This document shows, piece by piece, positions 13,475 through 19,302 of a DNA stretch of 19,302 bases. A model generated the notes under the pieces. The model saw only the letters and a list, made by a program, of their open reading frames with translations. It was not told the origin of the DNA and searched no databases. The stretch is taken from positions 1 to 19,302 of the forward strand of contig JBGUSK010000066.1 in NCBI GenBank assembly GCA_045132495.1, given 5' to 3'. The stretch is from UBA11524 sp045132495 (GTDB lineage: Bacteria; Bacillota; Clostridia; Christensenellales; Aristaeellaceae). Position numbers and translations under genes: made by a program. Positions within the stretch are counted from its first letter, which is position 1, and each line of letters starts with the position of its first letter.

Positions 13475-15058
13475 ATGAACAAGAAGCCTGTTGTCCTCGT
13501 CGTCATGGACGGCGTGGGCGAGACCCCCGAAACCCTCGGCAATATGGTCATGTCCGCCACCACTCCCACCCTGGATGAGCTCAAGGCCAATCACCCCTGG
13601 CAGGTCATCAAGGCCCACGGCGGCGCCGTTGGTCTGCCCTCTGATGACGACATGGGCAACTCCGAGGTCGGCCACAATGCGCTGGGCTGCGGCCAGGTGT
13701 ACTCCCAGGGCGCGAAGCTGGTCAATGAGTCCATTGAGTCCGGCAAGATTTATGCCAGCGAAACCTGGCAGGAGCTGGTCGGTCAGGTGAAGGCCAACAA
13801 TTCCACCCTGCACTTCATGGGCCTGCTGTCCGACGGCAACGTGCACTCCAATATTTCCCACCTGATCGCCATGCTGAAGCAGGCAAAGGTGGAGGGCGTG
13901 AAGCGCGTGCGCTGCCACATCCTGCTGGATGGCCGCGATGTGCCCGCCACCTCCTCCCCCGAGTACGTCCAGCAGCTGGAGGACGTGCTGGCTGAACTGA
14001 ACGACGACACCTTCGATGGCTGCATCGCTTCCGGCGGCGGCCGCATGAAGATCACCATGGACCGTTACCAGGCCAACTGGGCGATGGTCGAGGCCGGCTG
14101 GAACGTGCATGTCCACGGAGAGGGCCGTCAGTTCGCCTCTGCCCTGGAAGCCATCGAGACCTACCGCAATGAGACCGGCGCGCTGGATCAGGATCTGCCC
14201 GCCTTCGTCATCGCCAAGGATGGCGAGCCTGTGGGCAAGATGGCTGACGGCGACAGTGTCATCCTGTACAACTTCCGCGGCGACCGCGCCCAGGAAATTT
14301 CGATGGCCTTCGACGGCGATGCGTCCTTCGACAAGTTCGACCGCGGTGTGGTGCCCCGGGTCAAGTACGCCGGTATGCTGCAGTACGATGGCGACCTGAA
14401 CATCCCCAACAAGTTCCTGGTCAATCCTCCGGAGATCAAGGATACCCTGACCGAGCTGCTGGTCAAGGCCGGCGTGAACGAGTACGCCTGCTCCGAAACC
14501 CAGAAGTACGGCCATGTGACCTATTTCTGGAACGGCAACCGCTCCGAAAAGTTCTCCGAGGAGCTGGAGACTTGGGAGGAAGTGCCCTCCGACGTGCGCT
14601 CCTTCGACGAGTGCCCCTGGATGAAGGCCACCGAGGTCACCGACCTGGTCATCGCTGCCCTGCAGAGCGGCAAGTATGGCTTCATCCGCTGCAACTTCCC
14701 CAACGGCGACATGGTCGGCCACACCGGCAACTGCCTGGCCACCGAGATCGCTGTGGAGACCGTTGACCTGTGCCTGGCCCGCATCAAGAAGGTCGTGGAC
14801 GAAGTGGGCGCGATCCTGTGTGTGACCGCCGACCACGGTAATGCCGACCAGATGCTGGAGAAGAACAAGAAGGGCGGCGTGGCTCCCCGCACCGCTCACA
14901 GCCTGAATCCCGTTCCCTTCATCGTGTACGATCCTGCTGAGCGTCATGAGCTCAAGGAGGGCAACCACTTCGGTCTGGCGAACGTTGCTCCCACCATTGT
15001 GGATCTGATGGGCATCGAGCCCTTCGCCAGCTGGGAAGAGTCCATGCTGAAGAAGTAA
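13475..15058 (+). CDS. gpmI: 2,3-bisphosphoglycerate-independent phosphoglycerate mutase
   Basis: A 527-residue cytoplasmic glycolytic enzyme that interconverts 3- and 2-phosphoglycerate with two metal ions. The alkaline-phosphatase-type core is visible: metal Asp in VMDGVG (D12), nucleophile S63 in DDDMGNSEVGH, FPNGDMVGHTGN, VTADHGNADQM and the C-terminal PRTAHSLNPVP. The middle part (ASGGGRMKITMDRY, YAGMLQYDGDL, VNPPEI, SETQKYGHVTYFWNGNRS) resembles plant and trypanosomatid iPGM much more than the B. subtilis/E. coli type, which reads SGRYYAMDRD. The start at 13475 has AGGAGG eight bases upstream. Codon use is strongly biased to C/G-ending codons, fitting high expression. It has its own promoter and terminator. 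Confidence 0.95.
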   Translation: MNKKPVVLVVMDGVGETPETLGNMVMSATTPTLDELKANHPWQVIKAHGGAVGLPSDDDMGNSEVGHNALGCGQVYSQGAKLVNESIESGKIYASETWQELVGQVKANNSTLHFMGLLSDGNVHSNISHLIAMLKQAKVEGVKRVRCHILLDGRDVPATSSPEYVQQLEDVLAELNDDTFDGCIASGGGRMKITMDRYQANWAMVEAGWNVHVHGEGRQFASALEAIETYRNETGALDQDLPAFVIAKDGEPVGKMADGDSVILYNFRGDRAQEISMAFDGDASFDKFDRGVVPRVKYAGMLQYDGDLNIPNKFLVNPPEIKDTLTELLVKAGVNEYACSETQKYGHVTYFWNGNRSEKFSEELETWEEVPSDVRSFDECPWMKATEVTDLVIAALQSGKYGFIRCNFPNGDMVGHTGNCLATEIAVETVDLCLARIKKVVDEVGAILCVTADHGNADQMLEKNKKGGVAPRTAHSLNPVPFIVYDPAERHELKEGNHFGLANVAPTIVDLMGIEPFASWEESMLKK

Positions 15059-15068
15059 TCGCATATTC

Positions 15069-15105
15069 GGGTCGGAGTATGCCTCGCGGATGCTCCGACC
15101 CTTTT
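15069..15105 (+). terminator. Terminator after gpmI
   Basis: GGGTCGGAG (15069-15077) pairs with CTCCGACCC (15093-15101), followed by TTTT. The T-tract is short, so some read-through into the next operon is possible; no separate promoter is evident for that operon. Confidence 0.8.
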
Positions 15106-15122
15106 CACTACGGAGAACGGTG

Positions 15123-15632
15123 ATGAAAAACTTCTACCTTATCGGCGGTCCCATGGGCGTGGGGAAAACTACCGTCAGCCGCGAACTGCTGAAAAGTCTG
15201 CCACGCTGTGCCCTTCTTGACGGGGACTGGTGCTGGACGATGCAGCCCTTCACCGTTACGAATGAAACAAAAGCAATGGTGATGGATAAAATTACGCACA
15301 CGCTGGATAATTTCCTGAAATGCAGCGAATTTGACAATATTGTATTCTGCTGGGTAATGCATCACCAGCAGATCATTGACGATATCCTATCCCGGCTGCA
15401 ACTGGAGGGTGTCCGCGTGGTAAGCGTCTCCCTGCTCTGCACACCCGAAGTCTTGACAGAGCATATACGCTGCGATATCGAAGCTGGCTTGCGTGATGAA
15501 AGCAGCATTGCCCGTGCGCTGTCATACTTGCCGCTGTACGACGAGGTGAAATCCATTAAAGTGGACACATCAGTCTTGTCCGCTGCCGAAACTGCTGAAC
15601 AAATACGCAATATTGGGGAAATGAATCCATGA
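15123..15632 (+). CDS. Small P-loop kinase / AAA-type ATPase of unknown substrate
   Basis: A 169-residue cytoplasmic protein. The Walker A motif GPMGVGKTT spans 9-17 and LLDGDW (31-36) follows, the arrangement of small kinases (shikimate, adenylylsulfate or chloramphenicol phosphotransferase-like) where the Asp binds the phosphoryl acceptor. The rest (FDNIVFCWVMHHQQIIDDIL, VVSVSLLCTPEVL) fits a nucleoside-kinase-like alpha/beta fold. The substrate is unknown. The start at 15123 has GGAG seven bases upstream; a longer frame from 15090 begins inside the gpmI terminator. It overlaps the flippase start by ATGA. The DNA is visibly more AT-rich than gpmI and the flippase, suggesting a different origin. 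Confidence 0.8.
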   Translation: MKNFYLIGGPMGVGKTTVSRELLKSLPRCALLDGDWCWTMQPFTVTNETKAMVMDKITHTLDNFLKCSEFDNIVFCWVMHHQQIIDDILSRLQLEGVRVVSVSLLCTPEVLTEHIRCDIEAGLRDESSIARALSYLPLYDEVKSIKVDTSVLSAAETAEQIRNIGEMNP

Positions 15633-17068
15633 GTACCCGCCAAAACACCCTTTACAACATGGCCTACCGCCTGTTTTCGATGCTGCTGCCGCTGGTGACG
15701 GCTCCCTGGCTGTCCCGCGCAGTGGGCACCGAGGGCGTGGGCCTCTACGGCTATGCCTGGGCCATCAGCTACACCTTCTGTCTGGTGGGTCTGCTGGGCT
15801 TGGAAAACTACGGCCCCCGCGCCATCGCCCAAGCCAAGGATGACAAACCGACTCTTAACCGCACCTTCTCAGCCATCTGGAAGATGCAGCTCCTTGTTGC
15901 CGGACTGACGTTGCTGGTCTGGTGCGGATACGTTGCCTTTATCGCAGGCGAGGAGAAGCAGATCGCCTTTCACCTGACGTTGATGAGCGTCTCCTGCCTG
16001 GTCAACGTCGACTGGTGCCTGATGGGGCTTGACCAGTTCAAGCCTATCGCGCTTCGCAACACGGCAGTGAAGCTGCTGGCAGCTGCGGCCGTGTTCATCT
16101 TCGTCCGGAAGCCGGAGGATCTGTGGATCTACGCCTTCGTGTGGTCGCTTTCGACCTTCATCGGCTGCGCGAGTTGCTTTCTTTCCCTGCGCAGGAAGGT
16201 GAATTTCGTCCCCGTGACCTGGAAGGAAGCCCTGACCCATCTCAAACCCTGCGCGCTCCTGTCCATTTCGGTCATTGCTGTAAGCGTGTACCGGCAGATG
16301 GATAAAGTGATGATCGGTGCGCTGGCGGATATGACGCAAACCGGCCTATATGAAAATGCTGAAAAGATCATCCTGTGTCTGGCGGGTTTCATCTCCGCCG
16401 TCGGCACGGTGATGCTCCCCAAGGTCAGCCACATGACGGCTCAGGGCCGCATGGAGGACGTGAAGAAGCACATCGACGCCTCCATGGATATGGTGATGTG
16501 CATGGTTTGTGCGCTGGGCTTTGGTCTGGCGAGCGTTGCGGTGGAATTTGCCCCCCTGTTCTACGGCACGGATTTTGCTGAATCCGGCTTGCTGATGATC
16601 CCGCTGTCCATGACGCTGTTGACCATCGGCTTTGCCAACGTCATCCGCACCCAGTGGGTGCTGCCCCAGAAGCGGGACGGCATCTTTGTAAAATCCGTGC
16701 TGACTGGCGCGGTGGTGAACGTCGTGCTCAATGCGATTCTTATTCCGCAATATGGCGCAATGGGCGCAGTGGTCGCAACGGCGGCGGCGGAGTTATCCGT
16801 GCCGGTGGTGCAGTTCATCATCCTGCGCAGGGAGCTGCCGTATCTGCGCTATATGAAGTATGTACTGACCTATTCGGTGATCGGCCTGATGATGGTTGGC
16901 GTTGTCCGGCTGGCGGCGCTTCTGCCTGTGAGCGGCTGGCTGGGCCTTGCGGTGCAGGTTGCGGCGGGCGGCTTCGTTTATGTCGCGCTGTGCGTTGTGT
17001 GGTGGAAAATAACCAGCAACCGACATATTCTCGGAATTCTGCGCAAGAAGGCAAAAGTCGGCAAATAA
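15629..17068 (+). CDS. Polysaccharide/lipid-II-type flippase (Wzx/MATE-like, MOP superfamily)
   Basis: A 479-residue polytopic membrane protein with about 12-14 helices. Its N-terminus (NTLYNMAYRLFSMLLPLVTAP, WLSRAVGTEGVGLYGYA, LLGLENYGPRAIA) is typical of oligosaccharide flippases of the polysaccharide transport family, and the second half carries YENAEKI and LPQKRDGIFVK-type segments seen in the same group. These proteins move undecaprenyl-linked oligosaccharide units to the outer face of the membrane. The ATG at 15629 overlaps the kinase stop (ATGA), with GGGGA upstream. There are no glycosyltransferase genes in the immediate neighbourhood, so it is an isolated flippase; the cargo may be made elsewhere. 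Confidence 0.88.
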   Translation: MSTRQNTLYNMAYRLFSMLLPLVTAPWLSRAVGTEGVGLYGYAWAISYTFCLVGLLGLENYGPRAIAQAKDDKPTLNRTFSAIWKMQLLVAGLTLLVWCGYVAFIAGEEKQIAFHLTLMSVSCLVNVDWCLMGLDQFKPIALRNTAVKLLAAAAVFIFVRKPEDLWIYAFVWSLSTFIGCASCFLSLRRKVNFVPVTWKEALTHLKPCALLSISVIAVSVYRQMDKVMIGALADMTQTGLYENAEKIILCLAGFISAVGTVMLPKVSHMTAQGRMEDVKKHIDASMDMVMCMVCALGFGLASVAVEFAPLFYGTDFAESGLLMIPLSMTLLTIGFANVIRTQWVLPQKRDGIFVKSVLTGAVVNVVLNAILIPQYGAMGAVVATAAAELSVPVVQFIILRRELPYLRYMKYVLTYSVIGLMMVGVVRLAALLPVSGWLGLAVQVAAGGFVYVALCVVWWKITSNRHILGILRKKAKVGK

Positions 17069-17092
17069 TCCGAGGAAAAAGTGTGCATGCTA

Positions 17093-17117
17093 CCCTCAGC
17101 AACTGATGCTGGGAGGT
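17093..17117 (+). promoter_or_regulatory. Hairpin covering the ribosome site of the lipoprotein gene
   Basis: Between the flippase stop and the lipoprotein start, CCCTCAGCA pairs with TGCTGGGAGG around a 5-base loop (nine pairs, one bulged A, one G-U). The 3' arm contains the GGGAGG ribosome binding site, so folding would hide it. There is no T-tract, so it is not a terminator. Confidence 0.4.
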
Positions 17118-17122
17118 ATTGC

Positions 17123-18433
17123 ATGATGAAAAAACTGTCCCTGTTGGCCGTGCTGCTTTGCATGGCCATGGCCCTGACTGCCTGCGCCAATACCGATATT
17201 GGCGAATACTACGAGCATGCGCAGCTCTACCTGGGCTGCGGTGATTACGACTACGCTGCCGAGCTGTTCTCACAGCTGGGCGAGTATGAGGACTCGGCGG
17301 ATTATGCCCTGTATGCCGCCGCGCTGCAGGCCATCGAAGACGATGATTACGAGCTCGCCCGCGCCAACATGAGTGCGGTGAATCCCTTCAAGAGCAGCGG
17401 CCGCTACCTGATGTATCTGGATGCGGTGGAGGCTGAAGAGAAGAATGAGCTGGAGAAGGCCCTCGCCCTGTATGAGAAGCTGGGCACCTTCGCTGATGCG
17501 CACCTGGATTCGGAACGCCTGAAAACGGCCATCCCGGAGGCGGCTGTCAAGGAAGGCCGTGCCCTCATGGCCAAGGGCGAATACGAAGCTGCCCGCGAGC
17601 TGTTCCTTTCTCTGGACGGCTACGGCGCCAGCAAGACCCTGGCGGATAACTGCACCACCGCGCTGAACAAGGCTGCCTACAATGCGGCGGAGGAACTGGT
17701 CAAAGCCGGCGATCTGCTGGGCGCGATGGAAGCCTTCACAGCGCTGGGGGATTCGCTGGGGGCTGCCAAGCGCGCAGAAGAGATCCTTGTGGACATTCAT
17801 GCCGGTCTGGACAAACAGTATGCTGCTGTCACCCTGGCTACTGCGCCTGCGCTGATCGAAGCCTACAACGAGCTGGGTGAGGATGAAACCGCCAAGACCC
17901 GGATTGCAGAGCTGACTGCCCGTTTCGGTAAGAATCTTGAGCTCATCACCATGGAGAAGCCTGCGATCCTGCTGGGCGCCTACCCCTACGCCGAGAGCGG
18001 CGAAGAACATGGGGTTCTCTGGCAGGTCATCAAGACGGAGGGCTCCAAGCTGACCCTGCTTGCCAGCGCTGTGCTGGATGCCTCCGCCGATGCGCAGCCC
18101 ATCGCAATGACCTTCACAGAGGCCGAAATGGCTGCTGTGGGCGAAGTGACGCTGCCTTCCATGGCTGATCTTTCGGGCTGCCCTGATCTGAGTTGTCCCG
18201 CAACGCCCTATGCCCAGGCGCAGGGTGCGGCGCAGGAGGATGGCGCGGCGCTCTACTGGCTGCGGGATAGCCTTGAGAACGGCCTGCATCCCGTCATCGG
18301 GGCATCCGGCGCACTGACGCTGCCTGCTGCTGACGCTGTTCCCGGTATCCGCCCGATGATGACCCTTGATCTGGAAAAGATCACTTTCACTACTGGCTCC
18401 GGCACAAAGGATGCTCCTTTCTGCGCGGAGTAA
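17123..18433 (+). CDS. Lipoprotein with TPR-like repeats and a DUF6273-like C-terminal domain
   Basis: A 436-residue exported lipoprotein: MMKKL, hydrophobic core, lipobox LTAC with Cys21 as the predicted lipidated residue. Residues ~25-270 are helical repeats of TPR/Sel1-like type (YYEHAQLYLGCGDYDYAAELF, ALMAKGEYEAARELF, AAEELVKAGDLLGAMEAF). Residues 277-436 resemble DUF6273: ILLGAYPY, GVLWQVI, KLTLLASAVLDA, FTEAEMAAV, YWLRDS (378-383), and the closing GIRPMMTLDL (408-417). That domain is common in Clostridial surface proteins and has no known activity. The start at 17123 follows GGGAGG; an upstream ATG at 17087 lies before the ribosome site. It may act as a surface scaffold. An esterase gene follows after 27 bp. 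Confidence 0.82.
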   Translation: MMKKLSLLAVLLCMAMALTACANTDIGEYYEHAQLYLGCGDYDYAAELFSQLGEYEDSADYALYAAALQAIEDDDYELARANMSAVNPFKSSGRYLMYLDAVEAEEKNELEKALALYEKLGTFADAHLDSERLKTAIPEAAVKEGRALMAKGEYEAARELFLSLDGYGASKTLADNCTTALNKAAYNAAEELVKAGDLLGAMEAFTALGDSLGAAKRAEEILVDIHAGLDKQYAAVTLATAPALIEAYNELGEDETAKTRIAELTARFGKNLELITMEKPAILLGAYPYAESGEEHGVLWQVIKTEGSKLTLLASAVLDASADAQPIAMTFTEAEMAAVGEVTLPSMADLSGCPDLSCPATPYAQAQGAAQEDGAALYWLRDSLENGLHPVIGASGALTLPAADAVPGIRPMMTLDLEKITFTTGSGTKDAPFCAE

Positions 18434-18460
18434 CAATCACACTACACAGGAGGAATCAAC

Positions 18461-19249
18461 ATGCAGTACACCCGCATTGAGCTCCCGAACTGCGCCATGC
18501 AGGCCTATATCCCGGATATGGCGCTGGATTTTCTGCCGCCGCGCCGGGCGATCGTCATCTGTCCCGGCGGCGGCTATGCCTACCGCTCTGATCGCGAGGC
18601 GGAACCCATTGCGCTGGTATTCGCGAGTATGGGCTTCTGCTGCTTTGTGGCGGAATACCGCGTGGTGCCTGCGGTGCATCCGGCTCCCGTGCAGGATGTG
18701 GCCCATGCTGTCGCCTGGGTCCGAACTCATGCAAAGGAACTCCACATTGACCCGAACGCCATTGCTGTCATGGGCTTCTCTGCTGGCGGACACGCAGCTG
18801 GAAGCCTTGGTGTGTACTGGCACGAAGAGACATTGATGGCGGAAACTGGCCTCACGCCTGAGCAGGCCGAGCCCAACGCCATGGTGCTGTGCTATCCAGT
18901 CATCACCGGCGGCGAATTTGCCCATCGGGGCAGCTTTGTCAACCTGACCGGCTGCGAAGACCTCGCCGTCCATGCGGAATACTCCCTGGACACGAAGGTG
19001 TCCGCTCAGACTCCGCCGACCTTCCTCTGGCACACCTTTGAGGACGGCGCTGTCCCGGTGGAAAACACGTTGATGATGGCCTCCGCTCTGTGCCGCGCAG
19101 GCGTTGTGACGGAAGTTCACATTTTCCCCAAGGGCGGACATGGCCTGGCTTTGTGTAATCCGCTGACCAGCACTGATCCCGGGCAGAATCTGCCAGAGTG
19201 TGCCCAGTGGACGGAGATGGCCGCCCGCTTCCTGCGCACGGTGATGTAA
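18461..19249 (+). CDS. Alpha/beta hydrolase, carbohydrate-esterase/BD-FAE-like
   Basis: A 262-residue protein without a signal peptide, so cytoplasmic. The oxyanion motif CPGGGY (34-39) takes the place of HGGG, the nucleophile elbow is GFSAGG (S107), and the acid and base are probably D195 (TFEDGAVPVENT) and H227 (KGGHGL). This is the arrangement of the esterase/lipase group that includes acetyl-xylan and feruloyl esterase-like enzymes; VPVENT is the typical acid-loop sequence. A likely job is deacetylation of imported oligosaccharides, but the substrate is inferred only. AGGAGGA lies before the ATG. It is the last gene of the window and may be co-transcribed with the lipoprotein gene. Confidence 0.88.
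   Translation: MQYTRIELPNCAMQAYIPDMALDFLPPRRAIVICPGGGYAYRSDREAEPIALVFASMGFCCFVAEYRVVPAVHPAPVQDVAHAVAWVRTHAKELHIDPNAIAVMGFSAGGHAAGSLGVYWHEETLMAETGLTPEQAEPNAMVLCYPVITGGEFAHRGSFVNLTGCEDLAVHAEYSLDTKVSAQTPPTFLWHTFEDGAVPVENTLMMASALCRAGVVTEVHIFPKGGHGLALCNPLTSTDPGQNLPECAQWTEMAARFLRTVM

Positions 19250-19302
<53 letters not shown>

Noticed and set aside
13451..15064. 537-aa open frame on minus opposite gpmI
   Set aside because: gpmI is unmistakable; the long antisense frame results from its C/G third positions.

Overview
The window is about 19.3 kb of GC-rich, gene-dense bacterial DNA. I read it as a contig from an anaerobic gut-type Bacillota (class Clostridia, possibly near Christensenellales). This is an inference from several things: strong AAAGGAGG-type ribosome binding sites, sigma-A-like TTGACA/TATAAT promoters with 17-bp spacing, Gram-positive families (DUF1292, DUF896, a long DnaE) and many small secreted proteins. 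No tRNA, rRNA, CRISPR array, insertion sequence or phage gene was seen. The right edge is a 41-base G homopolymer that looks like a sequencing artefact.

Layout, left to right. A partial + strand gene end (1-141) meets a DUF1292 gene (minus, 154-510). A 283-bp intergenic region follows. It holds two divergent consensus promoters that share an inverted repeat, and the + promoter drives no protein gene: it leads through two hairpins into a strong bidirectional terminator, so it is a candidate small RNA. From 4382 down to 794 (minus) runs a five-gene operon: a GT2-GtrA fusion, a 50-aa membrane or secreted peptide, a secreted phosphodiester glycosidase (NAGPA), a divergent Lgt-like membrane protein and DUF896. 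Its promoter abuts the terminator of a YbaK deacylase gene (minus, 4519-5001). That gene diverges from a + pair encoding a CofE-like ligase and a secreted metallo-beta-lactamase-fold protein, followed by a separate unknown secreted protein (6921-7607).

A second minus operon (12831 down to 7664) encodes DnaE, a stand-alone GtrA, a HAD phosphatase and a second YbaK-family protein. Diverging from it is a secreted chagasin-like cysteine protease inhibitor. Then come a plant/trypanosome-like iPGM (gpmI) with its own promoter and terminator, and a + strand series: small P-loop kinase, polysaccharide flippase, TPR lipoprotein with a DUF6273-like domain, and an alpha/beta esterase.

Functional picture: central housekeeping (DnaE, GpmI, two tRNA-editing-type proteins) is interleaved with cell-envelope functions (two GtrA proteins, a polyprenyl-phosphate-type glycosyltransferase, a flippase, NAGPA, an Lgt-like protein) and a small secretome. 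The items most likely to be new are the orphan RNA with its shared divergent operator, and the GT2-GtrA / 50-aa / NAGPA / degenerate Lgt operon.
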